A stretch of 64,000 bases of DNA from Alloprevotella sp. Lung230 (GCF_014385435.1 NZ_JACSUD010000001.1:248001-312000); one strand, 5' to 3'; positions 8,530 to 16,926 are shown, numbered from the stretch's first letter. A program made the numbers and translations. The notes: generated by a model from the sequence alone, not told the origin.

Positions 8530-9144
8530 TTATCTTAAACTCGCATATGTTATTCTAATTTCATTTGTTTCTTTCCCTAAAGTTGTTATATATATAATTC
8601 TACCATAATTATCATATTTGTACTGACATCTGTAAATAACGGTCTCGTCAGAAAAATCTGGCATGTATTCATATCGGAACTCTTTAAGTAAGCCTTTTTC
8701 TATAACTATTGTGAGCGTTAAAACATAATCGACTCTTGCATTAATATATGTGTAATATTTGTTGATTTTTAATATATTAATTGTTTTACAATCACCTTTT
8801 GTTTGAATAAAAGATTGAATTTCCGACTTATCATAATTGGATAATATATCAGAGATAATACAAAGGTCTTCGAAAATAACCTCCGGATATTTTATAATCA
8901 CCCCCCACGATTCCAAGTATTTTAATTGTTCGAAAAAGATCTTTTGCATATCTTTCTCGACTTTTGTGAGCCTTATAGGTTTCTTTTGCTTGCTTTTATA
9001 GACAGCTTCTTTCTTTCCATTTATATATAGACTCTTGGAAATATACCCAGATTCATACGATAAGGTAACATCCACCTGATGATCTTCCGCTACTATACTG
9101 TTAAGAGGAAAATATAATAATAAAAGAAGTAAAAACACTTTCAT
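8530..9144 (-). CDS. Secreted hypothetical protein, cargo between two IS copies
   Basis: The 204-residue product starts with a hydrophobic signal peptide (MKVFLLLLLLYFPLNSIVA, cleavage near AEDH). The remainder is rich in Lys, Tyr and Ile with no motif I recognise. The C-terminal half contains YKYDNYGRIIYITT, reminiscent of a beta-rich fold. The DNA is strongly AT-rich, unlike the backbone. The stop codon is the first three bases outside IS copy A, and the start lies 14 bp from the end of IS copy B, so its native promoter region has been replaced by IS sequence. It may be silent or driven from the IS. No function assigned. Confidence 0.6.
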   Translation of the reverse strand: MKVFLLLLLLYFPLNSIVAEDHQVDVTLSYESGYISKSLYINGKKEAVYKSKQKKPIRLTKVEKDMQKIFFEQLKYLESWGVIIKYPEVIFEDLCIISDILSNYDKSEIQSFIQTKGDCKTINILKINKYYTYINARVDYVLTLTIVIEKGLLKEFRYEYMPDFSDETVIYRCQYKYDNYGRIIYITTLGKETNEIRITYASLR

Positions 9145-9157
9145 AATTAATATCTTG

Positions 9158-9425
9158 CCTTAATTCCGCAGCATAAATTCTTGTGAGAACTCCAAGTGTC
9201 TGAGAAACAAAGTTCTCAAAACACTTGGATATGTCAGAAATTTCACCTATCTTGGTGCTACCAACAAAAAAACAAATAAAATATCTGACATGACAAAGGT
9301 AGCAATTAAAAATGAGAATATCACTTCTTTCGGTGGAATTTATCATATTATGGACGTTTTCTCAAAGTTGAGCTTTGAAAGACAAGGATGGCAGGGATCA
9401 GACGGATATGTTCGGAGTGATACAC
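9158..9425 (+). mobile_element. IS1380-family element, copy B (internally deleted, right end lost)
   Basis: The left terminal repeat starts at 9158 (CCTTAATTCCGCAGCAT), followed by the conserved leader and the first 29 transposase codons. At CTTTGAAAG (9373-9381) the sequence jumps about 790 bp to a point late in the gene, out of frame. Homology stops near 9425, 22 bp before the stop of the PNGase gene. The right end is absent. Confidence 0.8.
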
Positions 9426-9439
9426 TACTCGTCAGTTGA
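9290..9439 (+). pseudogene. Truncated transposase of IS copy B
   Basis: It begins MTKVAIKNENITSFGG like the intact transposases, follows them to FSKLSFE, then shifts frame at the deletion junction (RQGWQGSDGY) and ends after 49 codons. Non-functional. Confidence 0.8.
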
Positions 9440-9447
9440 TTGGAGTC

Positions 9448-11103
9448 TCACTCGCACACCAGCGTGCCGGACAAGCACCAATAACTGATGCTGCTGCCTT
9501 CGGGGGCTCCCTGTGGGATTTTGATAGTGAGCATATGGTCGCCGGCGGTGAGCGCCCCCAGCGGGATGCGTTCTGGCGTGGTCACCGTGGCCGGACACCA
9601 ATTGGAGCGACTCAAATCGCTGGACGAAAGGCCATTGTCGAAGTTGCCGCTGCAAGGGTTCTGATGGCGATAAGTGCCGCAGTCATCACGCCAAGGGATG
9701 AAACTGATGACGGGCCGCCCATCAAGCACAATGGTGTTGGGCTTGGGATTGAACTCGTCGCCGCCGCCCCATCCGCCGTGGCCCGTGGTGAGATAGACGA
9801 GGGTGGCGGCAGGCGTGTCGTGGTCAAGGTGGAAAGGCACAGTGAGGGAGTCTGTGCGCAGGAAGTCGGGATAGGGTTGCCCGGCCTGCTCAAGATAGTT
9901 GACTGTGTTGAAGAGCGGAAGGGTGAGGCGCTCCGCCGTCGGACCGCCGGGATAGTATTTGAGTGCGAGGGAGAGTTTGTGCCCATCCTTGTCCCAGTTG
10001 CCCACGTAAGCTCCGACCCACACTTCACCCTTGAGCGCGGCAGCGATGTCGGTGATTTCGGTTTTGTAGAACACGGAGTCGGCCCACGTCTGTCCCGGCA
10101 CTTCTATGCTGTTGCAGCGGCGCACACCGAAGCCCGTGATGAAGCGCATCAGTTCGAGTGGTGCATCGTAGGTCGGTGTGGAGACGAGCGCGTGAAAATC
10201 TTTGCCACCCAGTCGGCGGCTCGGCACGCTCTTCAAGTCGTGGATGGCATCAAGAAAACTCTGCGCCTTGCCGGTGGGCACGACAAAGACGGAGCCGGTG
10301 CGGTCGTAGGCATCGCCATCGCTATACTGCGTGAGTTCGACAAACACCTGTCGGTCAACGGCCGTTTCGGGCAGGCGCACTTTCTTCAAAATGATGCTGC
10401 CGCCTCCGCAACGATAGACTCTCTCGGACATCAGGCTGTCGGGGCGGGGCAACCTGCTGCCGTCGAAGCACACCCGCTCTTGATCGAACACGCGCACCGT
10501 CTCCACCCGGCTTTGTCGAAGGGTGTGGTAGAACACCGGTTCGCGCAGGCTGCGCCCCACACTAAACGTCTGCCGATCCAGCGGACGGACGATCGGGACA
10601 AGGACGGTGGCGCGCACCTCGCGGTCGCCGTTGCGCACGATTTTGAGTACCAGGCCATCGGGCACACCAGTCTGATACTGCGGTGTGCCACGAAAGGGAA
10701 GACTCCGCGTCACCCACATCTCATAAGTGTTGGAATTGAGCACCATGCGATAAATACTGCACGGCAATCCCAGTAGTTTGCCGCTGCCCACCGGCTGCGC
10801 CAGCCCTTCGTTGAGGCGGAAAGGACGTCGGGACGAAATCACCTCGCCGCCTTTCAGCTCGGCCCGCAGCCGCACCAGCAGCGAGTCGAAATCGAGGATG
10901 GTTTGCACCTCTCCTTGCCCGAGGAGCAAGGCGCGGGTACTATCGGCCAACAGTTGCAGAGTGGGAGCGGTGGAGCGCCCTTTCTCAAACGTCTGGTAGG
11001 TCACTTCAATGGCGGGCGCCTTTTTGAGCCGGCGAAGAGGGGTTTGTGCTGCCGCCCCCAGGGTCGAGGCGAGCAGAAGTAGCGTGAGTAGAAGAGATTT
11101 CAT
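9448..11103 (-). CDS. PNGase F-type peptide-N-glycosidase with extra N-terminal domain
   Basis: The 551-residue exported protein (signal MKSLLLTLLLLAS..., cleavage near GAAAQ) carries the two PNGase F jelly-roll domains. DAYDRTGSVFVVP (about 290) belongs to the N-terminal one. The C-terminal one (about 380-551) has HGGWGGGDEF, PWRDDCGTYR, SSDLSRSNWCP and a closing SYWCLSG. PNGase F cleaves the GlcNAc-Asn bond and frees intact N-glycans from glycoproteins, here presumably host glycoproteins in the periplasm or outside the cell. Residues 25-180 form an additional domain resembling the GLPGLI family or the bowl-like domain of PNGase F-II enzymes (YEMWVTRSLPF, GVPDGLVLKI). It starts 21 bp after the lrp-type gene and probably shares its transcript. 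The downstream flank is IS debris. Confidence 0.85.
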   Translation of the reverse strand: MKSLLLTLLLLASTLGAAAQTPLRRLKKAPAIEVTYQTFEKGRSTAPTLQLLADSTRALLLGQGEVQTILDFDSLLVRLRAELKGGEVISSRRPFRLNEGLAQPVGSGKLLGLPCSIYRMVLNSNTYEMWVTRSLPFRGTPQYQTGVPDGLVLKIVRNGDREVRATVLVPIVRPLDRQTFSVGRSLREPVFYHTLRQSRVETVRVFDQERVCFDGSRLPRPDSLMSERVYRCGGGSIILKKVRLPETAVDRQVFVELTQYSDGDAYDRTGSVFVVPTGKAQSFLDAIHDLKSVPSRRLGGKDFHALVSTPTYDAPLELMRFITGFGVRRCNSIEVPGQTWADSVFYKTEITDIAAALKGEVWVGAYVGNWDKDGHKLSLALKYYPGGPTAERLTLPLFNTVNYLEQAGQPYPDFLRTDSLTVPFHLDHDTPAATLVYLTTGHGGWGGGDEFNPKPNTIVLDGRPVISFIPWRDDCGTYRHQNPCSGNFDNGLSSSDLSRSNWCPATVTTPERIPLGALTAGDHMLTIKIPQGAPEGSSISYWCLSGTLVCE

Positions 11104-11124
11104 AAGTCTAAGGAGGAAAAGAGA

Positions 11125-11595
11125 TTACAATGCAGAGTGCAGGATGTCCACCCCATATTCATGCTTGACGGACTCCATGACAAAAGTCGACTCGATGTGG
11201 GCCAGCGTGTCCAGCCGCCCGAGCACTTCGAGCACAAACCTCTGGTAGTACTTCATATTGGGGCAGTGCACTTTGAGCAGATAGTCGAACGCCCCACTGA
11301 TGTTGTAGCATTCGGTCACTTCGGGGATGTTGCGCACAAACTCGGCAAAGTCGTTGGCAATGGCATTATTGACCCGCTTCAGTTTGACGGAACAAAACAC
11401 GACAAAGCCCTGATTGAGTTTTTCGGCATTGAGGATGGCGACATAGCGCTCGATGTAGCCACTGCGCTCCAAGCGGCGGATGCGCTCGTAGACGGGGGTG
11501 GTGGAAAGATTGACGCGCGCCGCCATCTCTTTGGTGGTCAGGCGGCCGTCCTGCTGGAGGATGCGCAGGATTTCGAGATCTTTGGCATCTAACAT
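11125..11595 (-). CDS. Lrp/AsnC-family transcriptional regulator
   Basis: The start at 11595 gives MLDAKDLEILRILQQDG, the canonical N-terminus of Lrp/AsnC proteins, and 156 residues, the normal length. The winged HTH spans about 1-60 (TTKEMAARVNLSTTPVYERIRRLE). The C-terminal RAM ligand-binding domain follows (about 68-145, with ECYNISGAFDYLLKV). Upstream in-frame codons extend past the promoter and are not used. Such proteins sense amino acids and form octamers on DNA. The gene has a consensus promoter and precedes the PNGase gene by 21 bp, so it may control glycan or peptide use; that link is inference. Confidence 0.9.
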   Translation of the reverse strand: MLDAKDLEILRILQQDGRLTTKEMAARVNLSTTPVYERIRRLERSGYIERYVAILNAEKLNQGFVVFCSVKLKRVNNAIANDFAEFVRNIPEVTECYNISGAFDYLLKVHCPNMKYYQRFVLEVLGRLDTLAHIESTFVMESVKHEYGVDILHSAL

Positions 11596-11685
11596 AGGAG
11601 AAAGGGGAGACAGAATGAAAAGATAAATTTTCCGACAAACGTGCTTCATCTTCGACCAAACAGACGTTCGTCCTAAATAGAGAAG

Positions 11686-11717
11686 CAAAAATAGCAATAT
11701 CTTCCGACTTTTGCAAA
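11686..11717 (-). promoter_or_regulatory. Promoter of the lrp-PNGase unit
   Basis: Leftwards, TTTG (11717-11714), 20 bp, then TATTTTTG (11693-11686): a full consensus match. It is only about 5 bp from the -33 element of the rightward small-RNA promoter, so the two are back to back and may share control. Confidence 0.75.
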
Positions 11718-11721
11718 TCCC

Positions 11722-11752
11722 TTGGCAGATATTTCCATTATTCGTAATTTTG
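11722..11752 (+). promoter_or_regulatory. Promoter of a free-standing small RNA
   Basis: TTG at 11722-11724, 20-bp spacer, TAATTTTG at 11745-11752. The predicted start is about 11757. Confidence 0.75.
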
Positions 11753-11756
11753 CAGT

Positions 11757-11878
11757 GAAAAAGGAACAAGTTTCCTTCCAGTTATCTTCAGATATTCACA
11801 TTCATCATTTTTATAACTCTGCTTTTCTAGTTTGTGTTGCAGCCGGCATCGCTCCTTTCGAGCGAGCCGGCTGTTTTT
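11757..11878 (+). ncRNA. Candidate small RNA, about 120 nt
   Basis: A consensus promoter is followed after about 85 nt by a very strong intrinsic terminator, with no start codon leading a plausible gene between them. The 5' part is AT-rich and likely single-stranded; the 3' part is the terminator hairpin, the usual layout of a trans-acting regulatory RNA. It is divergent from the lrp-type gene. No riboswitch family is recognised, and the unit ends before mnmA, which has its own promoter. Confidence 0.55.
11840..11878 (+). terminator. Strong terminator of the small RNA
   Basis: CAGCCGGC-A-TCGCTC (11840-11854) pairs with GAGCGA-GCCGGCTG (11860-11873) around a five-base loop, with a single bulged A and five T residues after the stem. 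Confidence 0.88.
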
Positions 11879-11918
11879 GTCCATCCTTGCGAAAAACTTC
11901 TCTAAGTGAGGGACAATC

Positions 11919-11981
11919 TATAAACCAAACTTTGAATTACATAAACCAAACCTTGAATTATATAAACCAAGGTTTGGTTTA
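11919..11981. repeat. 21-bp palindromic minisatellite, three units (locus T1)
   Basis: Three head-to-tail 21-bp units begin TATAAACC or CATAAACC. The last one is a near-perfect palindrome (TATAAACCAA ... TTGGTTTA). They are followed by TAG, TTTATCTTTG and GAGAAATCAAG, a tail shared with the copies at 24503 and 53176. Exact 21-bp spacing puts every unit on the same face of the helix. Confidence 0.85.
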
Positions 11982-12110
11982 TAGTTTATCTTTGGAGAAA
12001 TCAAGTTTTTCACTCACCCAACGAAGAATATCAAAAGGAAGAATGAGTTTTGGACAATGGAGGGACGAAAGAAAACGTCCGTAGGTCGAAGCAAAAAGAA
12101 CTGCTTTTCA

Positions 12111-12141
12111 TTGCTCATATCATTGAGAAATAATAACTTTG
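12111..12141 (+). promoter_or_regulatory. Promoter of mnmA
   Basis: TTG (12111-12113), 20 bp, TAACTTTG (12134-12141). The transcript should start near 12147. Confidence 0.72.
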
Positions 12142-12149
12142 CAGAAAAG

Positions 12150-12186
12150 AAGGGCTGTCGGAGCACAGTTTGCCCCGACAGCCCTT
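12150..12186 (+). promoter_or_regulatory. 5'-leader hairpin of the mnmA mRNA
   Basis: AAGGGCTGTCGG (12150-12161) pairs perfectly with CCGACAGCCCTT (12175-12186), leaving a 13-nt loop. It would form within a few bases of the transcript's 5' end and ends 18 nt before the mnmA start. There is no T-tract, so it is not a simple terminator. It may protect the 5' end or modulate translation. Confidence 0.55.
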
Positions 12187-12204
12187 CCTGCTCAACAGAA
12201 ATCT

Positions 12205-13317
12205 ATGAACATTGCCCTCCTTCTCTCCGGCGGCGTAGACAGCGCCGTGGCCACCCACCTGCTGATGGAGCGCGGACTGCGCCCCGACCTCTTCTACATC
12301 AAAATCGGTATGGACAACGATGACGAACTCACGTGCACTGCCGAAGAAGACCTCGAACTCTGCCAGGCCATCGCCCGACGCTACGGGTTGCCGCTCCAGA
12401 CCATTGACCTTCAAAAGGAGTATTGGGAGCGCGTGGTGAGCTATACGATGGGGCATGTGCAACAAGGACTTACTCCCAACCCCGACGTGATGTGCAACCG
12501 CCTCATCAAGTTTGGTGCGTTTGAGGAGCAGGTGGGTCATGCCTACGACCGCATCTGTACCGGTCATTATGCACGCTGCATCCGCGACAATGAGGTGTTT
12601 TGCGACTCCATCGGCGACGAAGCCATCGACCTCTCCTCCCATCCTGTTTGGCTCGGCACCGCTCCCGATCCGGTGAAAGATCAAACTGATTTTTTGGCAC
12701 AGCTCGAACGCCGGCAGGTGGAGAAAATCATGCTTCCTCTCGGGCATCTGCAAAAGGAGGAAGTGCGCCAAATAGCCCTCGACAACCGCCTGGCTCCTGC
12801 ACGCCGCAAAGATTCGCAAGGCATCTGTTTCTTGGGGAAAATCAATTACAACGATTTTGTGCGCCGCTTCTTAGGGGAGCGCAAAGGCGATGTCATCGAA
12901 CTCGAGACAGGCAAGAAAGTGGGCGAACACAAAGGTTATTGGTTTCACACCATCGGGCAGCGCAAAGGCTTGGGTTTGGGCGGCGGCCCTTGGTTTGTCG
13001 TGAAAAAAGACCTTGCCGACAACATCCTTTACGTCTCCCACGGCTACGACAACCTCCTGCAATATGGTCGATCCTTCAACCTCGCCGGTTTCCACTTCAT
13101 CACAGGCGACCCTTTCCCTCCATCGGGTACAATGGACATCACGTTCAAAGTGCGCCACACCGACCGTTGGCGCGTCGGTACACTCACCCGCACCACGGAC
13201 GGCACTTTCCACATAGACGGACGCGACCCGATTCAAGGTATTGCTCCGGGACAATTCGGCGTGGTCTACTCGCCGGATGGTAGAGTGTGCATCGGATCGG
13301 GAGAAATCAGCCTCTAA
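12205..13317 (+). CDS. mnmA: tRNA-specific 2-thiouridylase
   Basis: MnmA uses ATP and a sulfur relay to thiolate U34 of tRNA-Glu, -Gln and -Lys. The start at 12205 gives [16 protein letters not shown], with the SGGVDS PP-loop at residues 8-13, and a 370-residue product of normal length. Catalytic cysteines are in NPDVMCN (about residue 98) and QGICFLGK (about 210). TGHYAR and the C-terminal beta-barrel are also present. An in-frame extension upstream reads through the leader hairpin and is rejected. Next downstream is the polyprenyl synthase, 11 bp away, so the two probably form an operon with tatD and the genes beyond. Confidence 0.95.
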   Translation: MNIALLLSGGVDSAVATHLLMERGLRPDLFYIKIGMDNDDELTCTAEEDLELCQAIARRYGLPLQTIDLQKEYWERVVSYTMGHVQQGLTPNPDVMCNRLIKFGAFEEQVGHAYDRICTGHYARCIRDNEVFCDSIGDEAIDLSSHPVWLGTAPDPVKDQTDFLAQLERRQVEKIMLPLGHLQKEEVRQIALDNRLAPARRKDSQGICFLGKINYNDFVRRFLGERKGDVIELETGKKVGEHKGYWFHTIGQRKGLGLGGGPWFVVKKDLADNILYVSHGYDNLLQYGRSFNLAGFHFITGDPFPPSGTMDITFKVRHTDRWRVGTLTRTTDGTFHIDGRDPIQGIAPGQFGVVYSPDGRVCIGSGEISL

Positions 13318-13328
13318 GCCTTCACATT

Positions 13329-14276
13329 ATGCTTCAAAAAATCGAAAATGCCATTCGCTCACTCCCCTTCCCCACCCAACCGGAAGGACTTTATGAGCCG
13401 ATTGAATATGTACTCTCAATGGGAGGAAAGCGCCTGCGGCCGATGCTTCTGCTCACAGCCTATCGCCTGTTTCGTCCTGATTATGAGCGCGCCATGAGCG
13501 CTGCTGTGGGCATCGAAACCTACCACAACCACACCCTCCTGCACGATGACCTTATGGATCGCGCGGAGATGCGGCGCGGACAAGCAACGGTGCATTGCCG
13601 CTGGAACGACAACACAGCCGTACTCTCGGGCGACACCATGCTCCTGCTTGCCTACCGCCTCATTGCCTCTACCGCTGTCGGACGCATGGAGGAGGTAATG
13701 GCACTCTTCACCCAAAGCGCCATCCAAATCTGTGAGGGGCAGCAGATGGATGTCAATTTTGAAACCCGCGCCGATGTGTCGGAGGCAGAATATATCGAAA
13801 TGATTCGCCTCAAAACCTCCGTTCTCCTCGGTTGTTCCGCAAAAATGGGTGCCCTCTTGGCCGATGCTCCCACTGCCGACTGCGACACTCTCTATGCCTT
13901 TGCCGAAAAGGTGGGTTTGGCTTTCCAACTCCAAGACGACTATCTCGACACTTTCGGCGATCCGGAGGTGTTTGGCAAGAAAATCGGGGGCGACATCCTT
14001 TGCGGAAAAAAGACATTTCTCGTTCATGCCACCCTCGCCCGCATGTCGGCCACCGAAGCCACCAACTTCCTCGCGCTCCTCAATCGCACCGACCTGCCGG
14101 CCGATGAGAAAATTGCACGCGTCACCGCTGTCTACCGCCACCACGACGTAGCGGCCGTCTGCGAAGCACGCATCGCCGACTTCTTTGAGGAAGCCCGACA
14201 GCTGCTCGCGCAACTCAGCGTAGAGGCTGCTCCGCTTTGGGAATATGCCCAAACCCTGATGAAAAGAAATAAATAA
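13329..14276 (+). CDS. Polyprenyl (farnesyl/geranylgeranyl-type) diphosphate synthase
   Basis: The 315-residue product is an all-helical trans-isoprenyl synthase that chains isopentenyl diphosphate units for quinone and lipid-carrier synthesis. The start at 13329 gives MLQKIENAIRSLPF. Motifs in order are GGKRLRP (about 33), the first aspartate-rich motif LLHDDLMDRAEMRRG (about 74-88), and the second, LQDDYLDTFGDPE (about 200-212). Product chain length cannot be read with certainty. It lies between mnmA and tatD with short gaps, all on one strand. Confidence 0.9.
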   Translation: MLQKIENAIRSLPFPTQPEGLYEPIEYVLSMGGKRLRPMLLLTAYRLFRPDYERAMSAAVGIETYHNHTLLHDDLMDRAEMRRGQATVHCRWNDNTAVLSGDTMLLLAYRLIASTAVGRMEEVMALFTQSAIQICEGQQMDVNFETRADVSEAEYIEMIRLKTSVLLGCSAKMGALLADAPTADCDTLYAFAEKVGLAFQLQDDYLDTFGDPEVFGKKIGGDILCGKKTFLVHATLARMSATEATNFLALLNRTDLPADEKIARVTAVYRHHDVAAVCEARIADFFEEARQLLAQLSVEAAPLWEYAQTLMKRNK

Positions 14277-14287
14277 GGAGTAGATCG

Positions 14288-15073
14288 ATGTCTCTCACCT
14301 TTATCGACACCCACACCCACCTCTATACCGAGGAGTTCGACACCGACCGCGACGAAGTTGTGGCACGCGCAGTGGCAGCAGGCGCCCGACACCTTCTCCT
14401 GCCCAACATTGATGCCAACAGCGTTGGCCCGATGCTCGCATTGTGCGACGCCTACCCTGATCTCTGCCGCCCGATGATGGGGCTGCACCCCACCGAACTG
14501 CCGCCTGACCCTGCACCGTTGCTCGAACAGATGGAGCGGATGCTGAGCCTTCCCGGTCATCCTTTCGTTGCCGTGGGCGAGGTGGGCGTAGATCTCTATT
14601 GGGACGCTTCCCGCAAGACAGAACAGATGGACGTGTTTCGCCGACAAGTGGAATGGAGTCTTCGCTTCGACCTCCCTTTGGTGATACACACGCGCTCCGC
14701 CCATGCCGAACTCCTTGAGGTGCTCACTCCTTTCAAAGCCGACCTCAAACGCGGCATTTTCCATTGTTTCGGAGGTAATGCGAAGGAGGCGTCAGAGCTT
14801 TTATCGTTCGAGGGTTTTGCTTTGGGTATCGGGGGTGTAGTGACGTTCAAAAAGAGTACGCTGCCCGCTGTACTCGAAACCACCGTGCCCCTCGACCGCA
14901 TCGTCCTTGAGACCGATGCTCCCTATCTCGCCCCCACGCCCTACCGCGGTAAGCGCAACGAGCCTGCCCACCTCCCGCTCATCATCCACCGTCTGGCCGA
15001 AATCTACCAGACCACGCCCGACCACATCGCGCAGGTCACCACGCAAACGGCTGAGCGCATCTTTCAACGATAA
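14288..15073 (+). CDS. tatD: TatD-family metal-dependent DNase/hydrolase
   Basis: The 261-residue TIM-barrel hydrolase shows the family's metal ligands: DTHTHLY (residues 7-13), GEVGVDLYW (about 97), IHTRSAH, FHCFGG and ETDAPYLAP (about 212). TatD proteins have 3'-5' exonuclease or D-aminoacyl-type hydrolase activity and act in DNA repair or RNA turnover. The length is normal. It follows the prenyl synthase by 11 bp and precedes the small HTH gene by 15 bp. Confidence 0.93.
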   Translation: MSLTFIDTHTHLYTEEFDTDRDEVVARAVAAGARHLLLPNIDANSVGPMLALCDAYPDLCRPMMGLHPTELPPDPAPLLEQMERMLSLPGHPFVAVGEVGVDLYWDASRKTEQMDVFRRQVEWSLRFDLPLVIHTRSAHAELLEVLTPFKADLKRGIFHCFGGNAKEASELLSFEGFALGIGGVVTFKKSTLPAVLETTVPLDRIVLETDAPYLAPTPYRGKRNEPAHLPLIIHRLAEIYQTTPDHIAQVTTQTAERIFQR

Positions 15074-15088
15074 TTCCCTTCTCCCTAC

Positions 15089-15466
15089 ATGTCCTACCTC
15101 GACCATTTTAGCCACGAACGCGCCACCAGCATCTACCTCGAAGTGCTCCGTCTTTTGGAAGTGGAGCATTGGAGTCGCGATGCCGAAATGAGCGCACAGC
15201 GGTTGGCTGCGCACATCGGCTGCGACCACCGCGCCCTCAGTGCCGCACTGGCCATCTCCACAGGGAGCAACTACCACAACCTCGTGGCAAGTGTGCGCGT
15301 CAAAGAAGCCGCACGCTGCTTGAAAGACCCCAAATATCGCGATTGGAACATCGAAGATATCGGCCTACTCTGCGGTTTTGCCACACGCCAATCTTTCTAC
15401 AACGCTTTCCGAAAATTTATAGGGCAGCCCCCAAAACAATATCAAAAGCAACACCATGTTAACTGA
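15089..15466 (+). CDS. Small AraC-type DNA-binding protein (HTH domain only)
   Basis: The 125-residue protein consists of little more than an AraC/XylS double helix-turn-helix. The first HTH is about residues 35-55 (SAQRLAAHIGCDHRALSAAL); the second is about 85-110 (WNIEDIGLLCGFATRQSFYNAFRK), followed by the family's GQPPKQYQ ending. No ligand-binding domain is present. Its end overlaps the start of the cysteine desulfidase gene by 11 bp, which suggests translational coupling and possible control of cysteine catabolism (inference). Confidence 0.85.
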   Translation: MSYLDHFSHERATSIYLEVLRLLEVEHWSRDAEMSAQRLAAHIGCDHRALSAALAISTGSNYHNLVASVRVKEAARCLKDPKYRDWNIEDIGLLCGFATRQSFYNAFRKFIGQPPKQYQKQHHVN

Positions 15467-16799
15467 AAACACTCGACAAGACATCCTCGCATTGGTGCGC
15501 CGGCAGGTCGTCCCGGCCATCGGTTGCACTGAGCCCATCTGCGTAGCGTTGGCCACAGCTCGCGCCACCGAGCGACTGGGCACACTGCCCACCCGAATTT
15601 GTGCCCGCCTCAGTGCCAACATCCTCAAAAATGCAATGGGCGTCGGCATCCCCGGCACAGGAATGGTGGGGCTGCCCATCGCCATTGCCCTCGGGGCGAT
15701 TGTGGGCAAGTCGGCTTATGGACTGGAAGTGCTCCGCGATGCCACACCCGCCGATGTGGAGCGCGGAAAAAACTACATCGACGAGGGGCGCATCGACATC
15801 ACGCTGGCCGATGATGTTGAGGAAAAATTGTATGTCGACATCATCGCCACCGATGCCGAAGGGCATACCGCACAAGCCACCATTGCCCACGAGCACACCA
15901 GATTTGTAGACTGCGACTCTCACGCCGCCGCACAAGCGCTGGCCGACCAGAGCGACCTCACCACTCACGACAGCGATGCCGGAAGCGGTGGAGGCGATGC
16001 TGAGCAAGACCTCCCCCACAACGGCATCGGCCGGCAGCTTAATATGCAGTTGGTCTACGACTTCGCCACAACTGCACCGCTCGAAGAGATTGAGTTCATC
16101 AACGAAGCGGGACGTGTCAATATGGAGGCTTCTTCCCTCTCGCTCCGTGGCAACTACGGCCACCGATTGGGCAAAGCCCTCACCCGACCCATGGGACGCG
16201 GCATCATGGGCGACAACATCTTCTCCCACATCCTCTCGGCCACCTCTTCGGCTTGCGACGCCCGCATGGCCGGAGCGATGATTCCGGTGATGTCCAATTC
16301 CGGTAGCGGCAATCAAGGCATCTGTGCCACCAATCCGGTGATGGTCTTTGCGCGGGAGAACCACAACACGCCCGAAGAACTCACCCGCGCACTCATGCTC
16401 TCTCACCTCACCGCCATCTACATCAAGCAACATCTCGGCAGCCTCTCCGCCCTCTGCGGCTGCATCGTCGCTTCGACGGGCAGTGCCTGCGGCATCACCT
16501 ATCTGATGGGCGGCGACTACGAGCAGATTTGTGCAGCGGTCAAAAACATGATTGCCAACCTCACAGGTATGATTTGTGACGGCGCTAAACCCTCCTGCGC
16601 CCTCAAACTCACCTCGGGCGTATCGACCGCCGTTCTCTCGGCCATGCTCGCCATGCAGGGCGAATGCGTCTCATCGGTCGAAGGCATCATCGACGACTGC
16701 GTCGACCACAGCATCCGCAACCTCGCCGACATCGGCAAGAATGCCATGAACGAGACCGACAAAAAGGTGCTTGACATCATGACCCACAAAAGCAAATGA
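15456..16799 (+). CDS. cyuA: L-cysteine desulfidase (UPF0597/CyuA family)
   Basis: The 447-residue cytoplasmic enzyme belongs to the serine-dehydratase-alpha-like UPF0597 family (YhaM/CyuA, CdsB), which breaks L-cysteine into sulfide, ammonia and pyruvate using a 4Fe-4S cluster. Visible features are VVPAIGCTEPICVALA (residues 17-32), the NSGSGNQGI motif (about 287-296) and conserved cysteines in LCGCIVAS, GSACGI and GMICDGAKPSC, suitable as cluster ligands. The length is normal. It overlaps the upstream AraC-type gene. Sulfide production from cysteine fits an oral or gut anaerobe. Confidence 0.88.
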   Translation: MLTENTRQDILALVRRQVVPAIGCTEPICVALATARATERLGTLPTRICARLSANILKNAMGVGIPGTGMVGLPIAIALGAIVGKSAYGLEVLRDATPADVERGKNYIDEGRIDITLADDVEEKLYVDIIATDAEGHTAQATIAHEHTRFVDCDSHAAAQALADQSDLTTHDSDAGSGGGDAEQDLPHNGIGRQLNMQLVYDFATTAPLEEIEFINEAGRVNMEASSLSLRGNYGHRLGKALTRPMGRGIMGDNIFSHILSATSSACDARMAGAMIPVMSNSGSGNQGICATNPVMVFARENHNTPEELTRALMLSHLTAIYIKQHLGSLSALCGCIVASTGSACGITYLMGGDYEQICAAVKNMIANLTGMICDGAKPSCALKLTSGVSTAVLSAMLAMQGECVSSVEGIIDDCVDHSIRNLADIGKNAMNETDKKVLDIMTHKSK

Positions 16800-16894
16800 C
16801 GCCGAAGTCGAGAAGAATTGTAGATATTCTCACACGACCGACATTCCTTTTTTCGCCCTTTTCTTGAAGAAATCATCAAAAAGACGAAGAAAAG

Positions 16895-16926
16895 TTTGGA
16901 GGTTTCGGAAAAACTACGTACTTTTG
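16895..16926 (+). promoter_or_regulatory. Promoter of tRNA-His
   Basis: TTTG (16895-16898), 20-bp spacer, TACTTTTG (16919-16926); the tRNA begins about 30 bp downstream. Confidence 0.75.

Noticed and set aside
6934-9425. Composite transposon made of IS copies A and B
   Set aside because: Copy B lacks its right end and there is no outer target duplication, so a functional composite unit is not supported.
9436-10776. A 446-codon plus-strand frame opposite the PNGase gene
   Set aside because: Shadow of the PNGase F-type gene, whose motifs are unambiguous.
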